From Lacticaseibacillus daqingensis (lineage in GTDB: Bacteria > Bacillota > Bacilli > Lactobacillales > Lactobacillaceae), in assembly GCF_003946115.1 (NCBI RefSeq), contig NZ_RHOH01000001.1:310001-374000 (forward strand): a DNA stretch of 64,000 nucleotides, in the 5' to 3' direction. This document shows, piece after piece, positions 26,508 through 36,236 of this stretch. The position numbers and the translations under genes were made by a program. The notes under the pieces are model-generated. The model was not told where the DNA came from. It worked only from the letters and a program-made list of their open reading frames with translations, and ran no database searches. Each line of letters opens with the position of its first letter. Within the stretch, counting starts at the first letter, position 1.

Positions 26508-26667
26508 GGCCAGTCCGCCAGCGGGCGCCGCCGGGGGCTGGAACGCTGCGGGCACGACTTGAAGCCAATGCCCAACCCGCATTGTCTTCAAGCTCGGCCT
26601 TCTTGTAAGCGGCAAGCCGCTAACAAGAATTTCGCGGCTGAGCCCCCGGCGGCGCCCGCTTCTGGCC
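26508..26667. repeat. Three-way-junction palindrome between the kinase and dlt genes
   Basis: A 20-bp perfect inverted repeat (AGCGGGCGCCGCCGGGGGCT at 26520-26539, complement at 26641-26660), extended by GGCCAG/CTGGCC (26508-26513, 26662-26667), encloses two smaller hairpins: 26558-26592 (CTTGAAG-C-CAATGC / GCATTG-T-CTTCAAG) and 26600-26629 (TTCTTGT-A-AGCGG-CAAG-CCGCT-A-ACAAGAA). Either strand would fold into a cloverleaf-like structure of 160 nt. No ORF, no T-run. It could be an RNA gene, a protein-bound DNA element or a miniature mobile element. Confidence 0.7.
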
Positions 26668-26786
26668 GGGCCCAGCGCCTGGCGTGTGGCTTAAATGTAG
26701 CTGTGCAGTGCGAATCTCAATCACTATGAACGCGCGCAGAGCACGATGTCTCTGGGTGGCCGAGTTGTTTACGATCCGAGAACGGA

Positions 26787-26831
26787 GGTCCAGCCCGTGA
26801 CGCCGGAGCTGGAAGTGTCACGGGCTGGACC
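26787..26831. repeat. Perfect 15-bp hairpin upstream of dltX
   Basis: GGTCCAGCCCGTGAC (26787-26801) is the exact complement of 26817-26831, with a 15-nt loop and no T-run, so it is not an ordinary terminator. It lies 98 bp before the dltX start; a -10-like GATAAT is at 26891-26896. Confidence 0.65.
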
Positions 26832-26928
26832 GGAGCCGGCCAGCAAAATACGTCCGAGTCGCTTCGCTGGGCGCTTGGGGGCTGGCGTGCGATAATGCCG
26901 GTGAAATCATGAGCAATTGGAGGTAATC

Positions 26929-27078
26929 ATGACACGATTACAAACTTGGTGGGCCGCCCACCCGTGGGTCCAGTTCGGGCTCAAAACGCTGGTGTATGCC
27001 GCGATCCTGCTGGCGCTGGTGTACCTGTACAGCTACCGGGGCGTGGGTGGTGGCCACTTTATCTATAACGAGTTCTAG
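26929..27078 (+). CDS. dltX: D-alanylation small membrane protein DltX
   Basis: A 49-residue ORF directly before dltA, easily missed because of its size. It has one transmembrane helix (LVYAAILLALVYLYSY), a tryptophan-rich N-terminus and the conserved C-terminal motif FIYNEF, the signature of DltX. DltX works with DltB and DltD in the final transfer of D-alanine to teichoic acids; the C-terminal motif is essential in the family. GGAGG lies 6 nt before the ATG, and dltA starts 16 nt after its stop, with another AGGAGG between. Confidence 0.93.
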   Translation: MTRLQTWWAAHPWVQFGLKTLVYAAILLALVYLYSYRGVGGGHFIYNEF

Positions 27079-27094
27079 CGACAGGAGGTCAATC

Positions 27095-28600
27095 ATGCAA
27101 TCTATTCTTGAACAATTCGATCAGATCGCGACGGCGCACCCGGACCGGCCGGCCATTGATGAGCTGGGCCAAGTGATCACATATGGCACGCTTCAAGCCA
27201 AAGCCAACGCGATCGCGGCAGAGCTGGCCGCGCGCAACTTGCCGGCCAAGGCGCCGATCATGGTGTACTGTGACCAAAGCAGCCTGGCGGTCGCAGCCTT
27301 TCTCGGCTGCGTCAAGGCCGGTCACGCGTACATTCCGGTCGACACGCACGCGCCGAACGACCGCCTGCTGGCCATTGCCACCATCGCGGCGCCGGCGCTG
27401 GTGCTGGCCACGGTGCCTCTGCCCGTTGAACTGCCGGTCGCAACGGTCACGCCTGGGGAGCTGGCGGCGATCGCCGTCAGCAAGCAACCGGCCCCAGCGC
27501 CGAGTTTGGCACCGGAAGACAACTTCTATATCATTTTCACCTCCGGGACGACCGGGGAGCCGAAGGGCGTGCAGATCAGCCACGCAAACCTGAGTAGCTT
27601 TGTCGCCTGGATGGCGAGCTTCAAGCTGCCGGCGCAGGCGCGCATTCTCGGACAGGCACCATTTTCCTTTGACCTGTCGGTGATGTCGTTGTACCCGGCG
27701 CTGACGTCGGGGGGCTGTCTGACGATTTTGCCTAAAACCGTTACCGATGACCTCAAGGCGCTGGTCACCACGCTTGAAACGCTGCCGCTGAACGTGTGGG
27801 TGTCCACGCCGAGCTTCGTGGAGCTATGCCTGCTGGCGCCGACCTTTGACGGCGCGCACCACCCGGAGCTGACGCAGTTCTTCTTCTGCGGCGAGGAGCT
27901 GACGCATGCCACGGCGGCGAAGCTGTTGACCCGCTTCCCGCAGGCGCAGGTGTTCAACACGTACGGGCCGACCGAGGCGACAGTGGCGGTGACCGCCATT
28001 GCCATCACGAAAGCGGTGCTGGATCAGTACGACCGGCTGCCGATCGGCTACGCGAAGCCGGACACGGGGCTCACGCTGGTGCCTGATACCACGCACGAGG
28101 ATATGGGCCAGACGGTCGGGGAGCTCTTGATCGAGGGGCCGAGCGTGTCGAAAGGCTACCTGAACCGACCGGCCAAAACCGCTGCGGCGTTTGGCCAGAA
28201 CCACGGGGTGCAGACCTATCGCACCGGGGACCTGGGCGTGATCGCGGCCGACGGACTGATCTTTTACCGCGGCCGGACCGATTTTCAGATCAAACTCAAC
28301 GGCTACCGTATCGAGCTGGAGGAAGTGAACCACTACCTGAACGGCGCGCCGATGGTGCATCAGGCGGTCGCGGTGCCGCGCTACAACGCGCAGCACAAGG
28401 TCGCCCAGCTGCTGGCGTATGTGGTACCGGCAGCGGGGCCGGGCTCACGCGAGCTGACGCAGGCGCTACACGATTACCTCGCCACGGTGATGATGCCGTA
28501 CATGATCCCCAACCGGATCGTGTACCGGGACAGCCTGCCGATCACGGCCAACGGTAAGGTGGCGATCAAGGCGCTGATCGAAGAGGTTAACGCCTCATGA
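27095..28600 (+). CDS. dltA: D-alanine--D-alanyl carrier protein ligase
   Basis: 501-residue cytosolic adenylating enzyme that activates D-Ala with ATP and loads it on the phosphopantetheine of DltC. Core motifs: P-loop FTSGTTGEPKG, FNTYGPTEATVA, YRTGDLG and the C-terminal lysine region TANGKVAIKAL. I set the start at ATG 27095, 8 nt after AGGAGG; an apparent upstream extension reads through dltX in another frame. Its end overlaps dltB by 4 nt (ATGA). Confidence 0.97.
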   Translation: MQSILEQFDQIATAHPDRPAIDELGQVITYGTLQAKANAIAAELAARNLPAKAPIMVYCDQSSLAVAAFLGCVKAGHAYIPVDTHAPNDRLLAIATIAAPALVLATVPLPVELPVATVTPGELAAIAVSKQPAPAPSLAPEDNFYIIFTSGTTGEPKGVQISHANLSSFVAWMASFKLPAQARILGQAPFSFDLSVMSLYPALTSGGCLTILPKTVTDDLKALVTTLETLPLNVWVSTPSFVELCLLAPTFDGAHHPELTQFFFCGEELTHATAAKLLTRFPQAQVFNTYGPTEATVAVTAIAITKAVLDQYDRLPIGYAKPDTGLTLVPDTTHEDMGQTVGELLIEGPSVSKGYLNRPAKTAAAFGQNHGVQTYRTGDLGVIAADGLIFYRGRTDFQIKLNGYRIELEEVNHYLNGAPMVHQAVAVPRYNAQHKVAQLLAYVVPAAGPGSRELTQALHDYLATVMMPYMIPNRIVYRDSLPITANGKVAIKALIEEVNAS

Positions 28601-29802
28601 TCGACTGGCAGCCTTACGCAAATCCGCAGTACTTCGTTGTCCTACTGGCGGCACTGGTGCCACTCATCATCGGGCTTTACCACGGGCGCCGCCTGCACAT
28701 CTACGAAACGCTGGCGTCGCTGTTGTTCATCGTGATGATGTTCACCGGCACCAAGTGGCACGAGGGGTTCGCGCTGATCGGCTACGTGGTGTTCCAGGTG
28801 GCCTTGGTGCAGGGCTATGCGCGCTACCGCCAGACCCACAACGGCACCGCCGTGTTCGTGCTGGCGGTGCTCGCCAGCATCGCACCGCTGGCCGTGGTCA
28901 AGCTGACCCCGGCGATCGCGGTGCACCCGTCAATACTTGGGTTCTTGGGCATCTCGTATCTGACCTTCAAGTCGGTGCAGTGCGTGATGGAGCTGCGCGA
29001 TGGCACCATCAAGCGCTTGCCTGCGCTTAGCTTCCTGCGCTTCTTGCTGTTCATGCCGACCATCTCCAGCGGCCCCATCGACCGCTACCGGCGCTTTGAA
29101 GCGGATTACGCCCAGGTGCCGACGCAGGCGGCTTACGTCGAGATGCTGGGCCGGGCACTGCGCTACTTGTTCACCGGTTTCGTCTACAAGTACCTGCTCG
29201 GCTACGTTTTTGGGACGCTGCTCCTACCGCAGGTGGCCCACGCCGCGCTGGTGCGCGGGGGGCTGTCGTGGCCGCTGGTGGGGTACATGTACACCTACTC
29301 AATGTACCTGTTCTTCGACTTTGCCGGCTACAGCCTGTTTGCCGTCGCCATCAGTTTGGTGATGGGCATTGACACCCCGATGAACTTCAACCGCCCGTTT
29401 TTGGCCGGCAACATCAAGGACTTCTGGAATCGCTGGCACATGAGCCTGAGCTTTTGGTTCCGCGATTTTGTCTTCATGCGCGTGACCTTCTTCATCATGA
29501 AGCACAAGCTGATCAAAAACCGCATCCGCGTCTCCCAGGTGGCGTATCTCATCAACTTCCTGGTGATGGGCTTTTGGCACGGGGTGACCTGGTATTACAT
29601 CGTCTACGGGCTGTTTCACGCTGGGGCGATCATCATCAATGATCTCTGGTTGCGCTACAAGAAGCGGCACAAGGCGCAGCTGCCGCACAACCGGTGGACG
29701 CAGGCCTTAGCCATCTTCATCACGTTCAATGTCGTCTGCTTCTCGTTTCTGATTTTCTCGGGCTTCTTGGACCAGCTATGGTTCAGTCCCATGCATCACT
29801 AA
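28597..29802 (+). CDS. dltB: D-alanyl transfer protein DltB (MBOAT)
   Basis: 401-residue polytopic membrane O-acyltransferase that passes D-Ala across the membrane from DltC. About 11 hydrophobic segments can be seen. The MBOAT core includes [18 protein letters not shown] and the catalytic histidine in [20 protein letters not shown]. Translationally coupled to dltA (ATGA overlap); an 18-nt gap with AGGAGG precedes dltC. Confidence 0.97.
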   Translation: MIDWQPYANPQYFVVLLAALVPLIIGLYHGRRLHIYETLASLLFIVMMFTGTKWHEGFALIGYVVFQVALVQGYARYRQTHNGTAVFVLAVLASIAPLAVVKLTPAIAVHPSILGFLGISYLTFKSVQCVMELRDGTIKRLPALSFLRFLLFMPTISSGPIDRYRRFEADYAQVPTQAAYVEMLGRALRYLFTGFVYKYLLGYVFGTLLLPQVAHAALVRGGLSWPLVGYMYTYSMYLFFDFAGYSLFAVAISLVMGIDTPMNFNRPFLAGNIKDFWNRWHMSLSFWFRDFVFMRVTFFIMKHKLIKNRIRVSQVAYLINFLVMGFWHGVTWYYIVYGLFHAGAIIINDLWLRYKKRHKAQLPHNRWTQALAIFITFNVVCFSFLIFSGFLDQLWFSPMHH

Positions 29803-29819
29803 ACAATAGGAGGATCATC

Positions 29820-30053
29820 ATGGCTATCGATACGACTGTTCTAAACATTTTGCAAGACTTGACCGGGGAGGACTTCAGCGCCCGCGGCGACGAAAACCTC
29901 TTTGATGCCGGGCTGCTCGACTCCATGGACACGGTGCAGCTGCTGCTGGCACTGCAAGATGAGCTGAGCATCAATGTGCCGGTGTCGGAGTTTGACCGTA
30001 GCGAGTGGGAGACGCCGAACAAGATCATCGCGAAAGTGGCTAGCCTCTCATGA
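29820..30053 (+). CDS. dltC: D-alanyl carrier protein
   Basis: 77-residue acyl-carrier-type protein. The phosphopantetheine attachment site is Ser35 in [17 protein letters not shown]. It shuttles activated D-Ala from DltA to DltB. ATG 29820 follows AGGAGG. It overlaps dltD by 4 nt (ATGA). Confidence 0.96.
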   Translation: MAIDTTVLNILQDLTGEDFSARGDENLFDAGLLDSMDTVQLLLALQDELSINVPVSEFDRSEWETPNKIIAKVASLS

Positions 30054-31300
30054 AACGGCGGCTGTGGCAGCTTTTTGGCCCGCTGGTATGCGCCGGGGTG
30101 CTCGTCTTGGGCGTGCTCCTCGCGCCGCTGCCGCTGGGGCGCCTGAGCGACTCGGCGGTGGCGTCTGCGGCGCTGTCAATGTCGCCCAACGTGCTGGCCG
30201 GCGCGCGCGCCAAGAACCAGGCGCTGAGCCGCGACTATGTGCCGTTTTTTGGCTCCAGTGAGCTTTCGCGGCTGGACCCGTTTCACCCGGCGGTGCTGGC
30301 GGCGAAGTATCACCGCAGCTACCGGCCGTTTTTGGTGGGGGCCGCGGGCACGCAGTCGCTCACGCATTTTTTGACCGATCAAAGCATGCTCAAGCAGCTG
30401 CGCCACAAGAAGGCGGTTTTCATCGTCTCCATGCAGTGGTTCACGCGGCGCGGCCAAGACCCGCGGGCGTTCGACTTCTTCTACTCCCCGCTTGAGACTG
30501 TGACGTGGCTGCTGGCCGCCAAGAACACCGTGGCGGACCGCTACGCCGCGCGGCGGCTTTTGACGATGCGCGCCCCGAGCAAGGACGCGCAGTTGCACGG
30601 CGCCCTTTTGACCGTGGCGGCGGGTCAGCCGCTGGGGGACACCGCGCGGCAACTGCTGCGCACGCGCCTGCAGATGCTCAAGAATGAGGACGAGCTGTTT
30701 TCCCGCTTCGGCGTCAACGCGCACGAGCGCGAGGTGGCGGCTGGTGAGAAGCTGTTGCCAAATCAGGCGACCAACAGCCAGCTGGACGCGCTGGCCGAAC
30801 AGGCCGGGGTGACCCACACGCGCTCCAACCAGCTCGGCATCGATGACACGTTCTATCGCACGCGGCTGGCGAATGGGCGCATGGCCAAGTTGGCGGGAAG
30901 CCAGAAGCATTTTGACTACCGCTTCGGGCCGGAGTACAGCGATTTTCAGCTGCTGCTCAGCCAGTTTGCCAAGCACGACATCGACGTGCAGTTCATCATC
31001 CCACCGATCAACGCGAAATGGGCCGCCTACACCGGGCTGTCTCAGGCCAAGTACGCCCAGGCGGTGGAAAAGCTCAAGACACAGCTCAAGGGGCAGGGCT
31101 TCAAGCGCGTGCTGGACCTCAGCCAAGACGGCGGTCAGCCGTACTTCATGCAGGATACGATCCACATCGGCTGGCGCGGATGGGTCAAGGTCGACAAGGT
31201 GGTCGCGCCGTTTCTTGATGGCAAGCGGCAGCCGGTGCACTACATGCTCAACGACCACTTCTTCACCAAGAGCTGGCGGCAGGCCGTTGTAGGAGGCTGA
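30050..31300 (+). CDS. dltD: D-alanyl-lipoteichoic acid transfer protein DltD
   Basis: 416 residues: one N-terminal membrane anchor ([19 protein letters not shown]), then an extracellular SGNH-like hydrolase fold with nucleophile Ser in [15 protein letters not shown] and the C-terminal D-x-x-H pair in [12 protein letters not shown]. DltD takes part in the outer-face transfer of D-Ala onto lipoteichoic acid. Last canonical gene of the operon; its TGA overlaps the ATG of the following hydrolase gene. Confidence 0.95.
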   Translation: MKRRLWQLFGPLVCAGVLVLGVLLAPLPLGRLSDSAVASAALSMSPNVLAGARAKNQALSRDYVPFFGSSELSRLDPFHPAVLAAKYHRSYRPFLVGAAGTQSLTHFLTDQSMLKQLRHKKAVFIVSMQWFTRRGQDPRAFDFFYSPLETVTWLLAAKNTVADRYAARRLLTMRAPSKDAQLHGALLTVAAGQPLGDTARQLLRTRLQMLKNEDELFSRFGVNAHEREVAAGEKLLPNQATNSQLDALAEQAGVTHTRSNQLGIDDTFYRTRLANGRMAKLAGSQKHFDYRFGPEYSDFQLLLSQFAKHDIDVQFIIPPINAKWAAYTGLSQAKYAQAVEKLKTQLKGQGFKRVLDLSQDGGQPYFMQDTIHIGWRGWVKVDKVVAPFLDGKRQPVHYMLNDHFFTKSWRQAVVGG

Positions 31301-32421
31301 TGATGCGCAAACTATGGCTCGTTTTGACTGCCGCCGTTGTGGGCGGCATGCTGGCGGGCGGCGGTTGGTGGTTGGGTCGCGTGACGGCGCCAGAACCGGC
31401 ACCGATGCGCCCGCTCCCGCGGCCCAAGGCCAAGCGCACGGTGGCCGCACCACCGGCTACGGCCATTGACCAACCCCTGCAGCGCGCCCTGACCCACCAG
31501 CTGGCAGCGCTTGATGTCAGCGGCACCGCGGTGCTGATCCGTAAGAGCCGCGTGGTGGCCACATACACCCATGGCTGGGCCGATGCAGCGCGCCGCGTGC
31601 CCAACGGGTTAAACACGATGTACGAGATCGACTCGGTTCAAAAAAGCCTGACCGCCGGCCTGTTCATGCAGCAGGTGGCGGCCGGCAAGGTCAGCCTGAC
31701 CACGCCGCTTGGACATTTTTACCCGCGCTTCGCCCAGTCGCCCATCACCATGGCGCACCTGCTGCACATGAACTCCGGGTTGCGCATGAAAGGGGTGCTG
31801 ACCCCGCCCCTCACCACCGATGCGGCGCTGGTGGCGGCCAATGTGGCCAAGCTGATCGACGAACCGAGTCACTTCGGCCAGTACCAGTACACGCCGATCA
31901 ACTACCTGCTCTTGGCCGGCATCACCGAGCAGCTGACGGGGATGACCTACGAGCAACTGGTGCAGGAACACTACATCGATGCGTTGCACCTGACGCACAC
32001 CCGCATGGCGTACGCGCTGCGGACCAGTGATCCAGCGGCGTTGGGCTACGCGGCCGGCGCTTCCGCAACACCGGTTCGGCCGAGTCTGGCCAGCCTGCAC
32101 GCGGAGCTTGGCACCGGTCAGCTGTACATGTCTGCGCTGGACTATTACCAGGCGGCGCGCGCCTTAGTCAATGGGCAGTTGCTGGGAACCGCGCGCCAGG
32201 CGCTGTACGCGCCGGGGCCGCATTACGGTGGCGGGTTTTACCTGACACCGACGCAGTTTGCGGCGAACGGCACTGGCTACGGCTTCTTTGGCACCGTCAA
32301 CCTCAGTACCGACGGGCAAACCGCGGCGATTTTGTTCAGCAATGTGCAGGTCAAAGACCGCGCGCCGGCCAATGCCGCGATGGACGCCTTAATGACGCGT
32401 CTGATGACGCCCGGCAAGTAA
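31300..32421 (+). CDS. Serine beta-lactamase-like hydrolase coupled to the dlt operon
   Basis: 373 residues: an N-terminal signal-anchor (LWLVLTAAVVGGMLAGGGWW), a Pro/Lys-rich linker and a class C-like penicillin-binding fold. The active-site SxxK is Ser112-Val-Gln-Lys115, and the second motif region is YTPINYLLLAGI. It overlaps dltD by one base (TGATG), so it is co-translated with the D-alanylation genes. Members of this fold include DD-carboxypeptidases and FmtA, a staphylococcal esterase that removes D-Ala from teichoic acids. The linkage makes a D-alanyl esterase or related cell-wall role plausible, but the substrate is not proven by sequence. Confidence 0.85.
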   Translation: MMRKLWLVLTAAVVGGMLAGGGWWLGRVTAPEPAPMRPLPRPKAKRTVAAPPATAIDQPLQRALTHQLAALDVSGTAVLIRKSRVVATYTHGWADAARRVPNGLNTMYEIDSVQKSLTAGLFMQQVAAGKVSLTTPLGHFYPRFAQSPITMAHLLHMNSGLRMKGVLTPPLTTDAALVAANVAKLIDEPSHFGQYQYTPINYLLLAGITEQLTGMTYEQLVQEHYIDALHLTHTRMAYALRTSDPAALGYAAGASATPVRPSLASLHAELGTGQLYMSALDYYQAARALVNGQLLGTARQALYAPGPHYGGGFYLTPTQFAANGTGYGFFGTVNLSTDGQTAAILFSNVQVKDRAPANAAMDALMTRLMTPGK

Positions 32422-32459
32422 TCGTTTACAATGAAGCCAACAAGGCAGGAGGTGGCGAG

Positions 32460-32711
32460 ATGCCCACGATCAGCCGCAAAGATGCCCAAGCGCTAGCCGC
32501 GGCCTACGTTAAGCAGCACCACTACGTCGGCGCCCGTTTGCTCGCTGGCCTGCACCAAGGCCCGTACCAAAACGCGAGTTACGTGTTCGTGCTGACCAAG
32601 CGCACCGCGCAGACCCAAGCCGAGCGCGAGCAGCAGGGCCAATGGCCGTATTACCTGTATGTCGACAGCGAAACCGGCGCGCTTTTGACGCGGCAGGGGC
32701 CGTGGTCGTAG
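32460..32711 (+). CDS. Small protein with a PepSY-like fold
   Basis: 83 residues without signal peptide. The helix (AQALAAAYVKQHHY) followed by beta-strands and YYLYVDSETGALLTRQG resembles a PepSY/YpeB-type domain, though no inhibitor function can be assigned. AGGAGG lies 7 nt before the ATG; only 38 nt separate it from the hydrolase gene, so it probably ends the same transcript. A terminator follows. Confidence 0.6.
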   Translation: MPTISRKDAQALAAAYVKQHHYVGARLLAGLHQGPYQNASYVFVLTKRTAQTQAEREQQGQWPYYLYVDSETGALLTRQGPWS

Positions 32712-32736
32712 GGGCGGGGAAACAGTCAGTGAATTG

Positions 32737-32784
32737 AAAGACCTCGCGTTGCACCCGAAGCTAGGGCGTCACGCGGGGTCTTTT
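32737..32784 (+). terminator. Terminator after the dlt-linked genes
   Basis: AAAGACCTCGCGT pairs with ACGCGGGGTCTTT (one mismatch), then TTTT. Confidence 0.75.
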
Positions 32785-32862
32785 GGGGTCAGCTGAGGCG
32801 GTGGGTGGTGAGGCGGGTGCCTGCGTGCTATACTGGCGATATTTGCAACCGAGGAGGCACCT

Positions 32863-33405
32863 ATGACCATCAACTTTCGGCCCGCGCGGCCAAGTGATCT
32901 CACCGCGATCATGGCGATTGAACAGGCGGGCTTCACACCGCAGGAAGCGGCCACTTCGGCCAGCATGCAGGCGCGCATCGCGGCCTATCCCGACACGTTC
33001 ATCGTGGCCGTTGCGGCCGACCAAGTGCTGGGCTAAATTGTCGGTCCGGCCATTCGCCAGCGTTACCTCGCGGATGATCTGTTTGAAACGGCGCAGCCCA
33101 ACGCACATGATGCGGCGTATCAGGCCGTGTTGAGCCTGGCTGTGGCACCGACCGCGCAAGGCGTGGGGCTTGGCGGCCAGCTGCTGGCCCAGCTCGACGT
33201 CGTGGCCACGGCGCAGCACCGGCAGGCCATCACACTGACCTGCCTGCGTCGGCTGGTCGGCTTCTATGAGGCGCACGGCTACGTCAACGAAGGCGAATCC
33301 GCCTCGGCGCACGCGGGGGAAGTTTGGTACAACTTGGTGAAGCCGCTCGGGCCGGCTGCGCGCAACCCGGTGGGGGTGCCAGTATCTCCGGTGCCAGTGC
33401 GATGA
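32863..33405 (+). pseudogene. GNAT acetyltransferase interrupted by one nonsense codon
   Basis: From ATG 32863 (after GAGGAGG) the frame encodes a typical GNAT N-terminus (INFRPARPSDLTAIMAIEQAGF) up to residue 57, where VLG is followed by TAA (33034-33036). The same frame continues without any shift as IVGPAIRQRYLA ... LSLAVAPTAQGVGLGGQLLAQL (the acetyl-CoA-binding motif A) ... FYEAHGYVNEG to a stop at 33403-33405. Related enzymes have GYIVG at this point, so a single change of a Tyr codon (TAC/TAT) to TAA explains it. Otherwise the gene is intact at about 180 codons, so the loss is recent, or a sequencing error is possible. Confidence 0.85.
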
Positions 33406-33416
33406 ACCGCGTGATA

Positions 33417-33469
33417 GACCACATTAAAGGGGCGTCCCTCAAGTCGAGGAGCGCCCCTTTAATGTGGTC
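33417..33469. terminator. Bidirectional terminator between the GNAT remnant and argH
   Basis: An 18-bp perfect inverted repeat (GACCACATTAAAGGGGCG and complement) with a 17-nt loop lies between the convergent genes. The A/T-rich part sits inside the stem, so it can act in both directions. Confidence 0.75.
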
Positions 33470-33478
33470 GTGTTCGCC

Positions 33479-34861
33479 TTACCGGTCCGCAATGATCGCC
33501 TTGGCGCGGCTCACTTCTCGCTGCACGTTGGCGACGGCGGTGCCGCCGAGACTGGTGCGGCGGTTGACGGCGGCCTCAGGGGCCAGCTCGGCGTAGACAT
33601 CCGCCTCGATCTGAGGGGCGGCGGCCTGCAGGTCTGCCAGCGGCATGTCCTGCAAGGCGGTGTGCGTCTGGAGACCCTTGAGCACCAGCTCGCCGACGAT
33701 GGCGTGGGCCTGGCGGAACGGCACGCCCTTGGTGGCGAGGTAGTCCGCCAACTCGGTGGCGTTGCTGAAGTCGTTGACCGTTGCATCGTGCATTTTCTGC
33801 GCGTGCACGGTCAGGCTTTCCAGCATGCCGGTGAAGATGTGCACGGACCCGAGCACGGTGGTGTAGGCGTCGAACACGGGCTCCTTGTCCTCCTGCATGT
33901 CCTTGTTGTAGGCCAGCGGGAGGCTCTTCATGGTCGTCAAAAGGCCCATCAAGGCGCCGTACACGCGGCCGGTTTTGCCTCGGGTCAGCTCGGCGAAGTC
34001 CGCGTTCTTCTTCTGCGGCATGATCGACGAGCCGGTCGCGAAGCTGTCGGCCATCTCGATGTAGTTGAACTCGTAGGTGCACCAGAGGATCAGCTCCTCG
34101 GCCAGCCGCGAGAGATGCTGCATCAAGATGGCGGCGTTGCTCAGGAACTCGAGGGCAAAATCGCGGTCGGACACGGCGTCCAGCGAGTTGTGGTAGAGGC
34201 TGTCAAAACCGAGCTGCGCGGCCACGAATTCGCGGTCGATCGGAAACGTTGTGCCAGCCAGCGCCGCCGCACCCAGCGGCAGCATGTCGGTGTGGCGCTG
34301 ATTGAAGCTGAAGCGCTCGTAGTCGCGCTGGAACATCTCGAAGTACGCCATCAGGTAGTGGCCGTAGGTGATCGGCTGCGCGTGCTGCAGGTGCGTGTAG
34401 CCGGGCATCAGGGTGCCGGCGTGGGCTTCGGCCTTTTCCACCAGCACGGTTTGCAGGTCGGTGAGCGCGGTCAGAAGCTCGGGCAGGCGGTGTTTGAGCC
34501 ACAGGTGAAAATCGGTGGCGACCTGGTCGTTGCGCGAGCGTGCGGTGTGCAGCTTGCCGGCGACCGGCCCGATCAGGTCCGTCAACAGCTTCTCCATGTT
34601 GAGGTGGATGTCCTCGTTGGCGACGGTGAAGTGCAGCTCACCGGCGGCCAGTTTGGTCTGTAGCTGGTGCAGGCCGGCCGTGATCGTCGCCGCATCGGCT
34701 GCGGGGATGATGCCCTGTTGGCCCAGCATCGCGACATGCGCTAGGGAGCCTTCCAGGTCCTCTTGGGCCATCTGCTGGTCAAACCCGATGGACGCGCCAA
34801 ACTGGTCGACCCACTGCGCCGCTTTTTGGGTGAAGCGGCCGCCCCAGAGTTTGTCCGTCAT
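33479..34861 (-). CDS. argH: Argininosuccinate lyase
   Basis: 460-residue cytosolic enzyme that cleaves argininosuccinate to arginine and fumarate, the last step of arginine synthesis. N-terminus [25 protein letters not shown] and the fumarase-superfamily signature [10 protein letters not shown] are present. ATG at 34861 overlaps the argG stop by one base (TGATG), so the pair is translationally coupled. No other arg genes are adjacent, consistent with lactobacilli that use argGH with citrulline. Confidence 0.97.
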   Translation of the reverse strand: MTDKLWGGRFTQKAAQWVDQFGASIGFDQQMAQEDLEGSLAHVAMLGQQGIIPAADAATITAGLHQLQTKLAAGELHFTVANEDIHLNMEKLLTDLIGPVAGKLHTARSRNDQVATDFHLWLKHRLPELLTALTDLQTVLVEKAEAHAGTLMPGYTHLQHAQPITYGHYLMAYFEMFQRDYERFSFNQRHTDMLPLGAAALAGTTFPIDREFVAAQLGFDSLYHNSLDAVSDRDFALEFLSNAAILMQHLSRLAEELILWCTYEFNYIEMADSFATGSSIMPQKKNADFAELTRGKTGRVYGALMGLLTTMKSLPLAYNKDMQEDKEPVFDAYTTVLGSVHIFTGMLESLTVHAQKMHDATVNDFSNATELADYLATKGVPFRQAHAIVGELVLKGLQTHTALQDMPLADLQAAAPQIEADVYAELAPEAAVNRRTSLGGTAVANVQREVSRAKAIIADR

Positions 34862-36078
34862 CACTTGGCCTCCGGCGCTTCGGAGTGCACGTGGTTGACC
34901 TGCTCGTACACGGTGCCCGGCAGCGTCCACAGCTTGATGAAGCCGGCTGCGGCCTCTTGGTCGAAGGAATCGGCGCTGGTGTAGGTCGCGAGGTTCTCAT
35001 CGTACAGGGAGTTCTCGGACTTGCGGGCCACCGCCTGTGCGTTGCCCTTGTACAGCTTCATTTTGATGGTGCCGTTGACCACCTCTTGGGTCTCATCGAC
35101 AAAAGCCATCAGCGCGTCGAACAGCGGGGTGATCCACTTGGCCTCGTAGATCATCTTGGTCAACTGTTGCTCGATCAGCGGCTTGTAGTGCGCCACGTCG
35201 CGCTCCAGCGTCAGGTTTTCCAGCTCGTGGTGGGCGGTCATGATGACCGTGGCGCCCGGCGCCTCGTAAACCTCGCGGGACTTGATACCGACCATGCGAT
35301 TTTCGATTTTGTCGATGCGGCCGATGCCGTTGTCACCGGCGATTTGGTTGAGCTTTTTGATGAGGTCGGCCAGCGGCAGCTTTTGCCCGTCGATCGCGAC
35401 CGGAATGCCGGCCTCAAAGGTCAGGTCGAGGAAGGTTGGCTGGTCCGGTGCGGCTTCAGGGGCAACGGTCATGCCCCAGGCGTCATCCGGGGCTTGGTTC
35501 CACGGGTTTTCGAGGATGCCGGCTTCGTTGGCGCGGCCCCAGAGGTTGGCATCGATGGAGTAAGGGGACTTCTTGCCGATCGGCACCGGCACGTTGTGAT
35601 CCTTGGCGTAGTCGATCTCTTCTTCACGGGACCAGTGGAAGTCGCGGATCGGCGCTTCGATCTTCAGCTCAGGGTCCAGTGCATGGATGGCGGCCTCGAA
35701 GCGCACCTGGTCGTTGCCCTTACCGGTGGAGCCGTGGGCGATCGCACTGGCGCCGTGTTCGTGGGCGATGGTCACCAAGTGCTTGATGATCAGCGGCCGC
35801 GACAAGGCGGAAACCAGCGGGTAGTCGCCTTCATACAGGGCATTAGCCTTGATGACCGGGGTGACGTACTCGTTGGCAAACTCATCCTGCGCGTCGATCG
35901 CGTAGCTTTCGATGGCGCCGATGCTCAGCGCTTTTTGCTGGATGAAGGTCATGTCCGCGCCGGGTTGACCCACGTTCAGGCACACGGCGATCACATCATA
36001 GCCCTTGTCCTGCAGCCACGGGATGGCCACGGAGGTGTCAAGCCCACCAGAGTATGCGAGTACGATTTTTTCAGTCAT
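34861..36078 (-). CDS. argG: Argininosuccinate synthase
   Basis: 405-residue cytosolic enzyme joining citrulline and aspartate with ATP to make argininosuccinate. PP-loop motif [13 protein letters not shown] near the N-terminus and [13 protein letters not shown] are diagnostic. First gene of argGH. The leader on the minus strand has AGGAGG, a -10-like CATAAT and the word GTGCATAATGAG, similar to half-sites before the neighbouring transporter; ArgR control is possible. Confidence 0.97.
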   Translation of the reverse strand: MTEKIVLAYSGGLDTSVAIPWLQDKGYDVIAVCLNVGQPGADMTFIQQKALSIGAIESYAIDAQDEFANEYVTPVIKANALYEGDYPLVSALSRPLIIKHLVTIAHEHGASAIAHGSTGKGNDQVRFEAAIHALDPELKIEAPIRDFHWSREEEIDYAKDHNVPVPIGKKSPYSIDANLWGRANEAGILENPWNQAPDDAWGMTVAPEAAPDQPTFLDLTFEAGIPVAIDGQKLPLADLIKKLNQIAGDNGIGRIDKIENRMVGIKSREVYEAPGATVIMTAHHELENLTLERDVAHYKPLIEQQLTKMIYEAKWITPLFDALMAFVDETQEVVNGTIKMKLYKGNAQAVARKSENSLYDENLATYTSADSFDQEAAAGFIKLWTLPGTVYEQVNHVHSEAPEAK

Positions 36079-36236
36079 TCAAAGTTCCTCCTCATTGTTT
36101 CTTCATCAGGTGACAATAAAACTCATTATGCACGGTTCAGGGTTGAATTGGTAGTCTCACTGCCAGTGGCGCGTCTTTTGGGGGGCAGCGAGCGCGTGTG
36201 TCAGGGCAAAAGCGTGACCGTTGACAGTTTGTAGGA

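Noticed and set aside
34885-36234. 449-codon plus-strand frame over argG
   Set aside because: Shadow of argG; low-complexity Val/Gly/Asp composition and no ribosome binding site.
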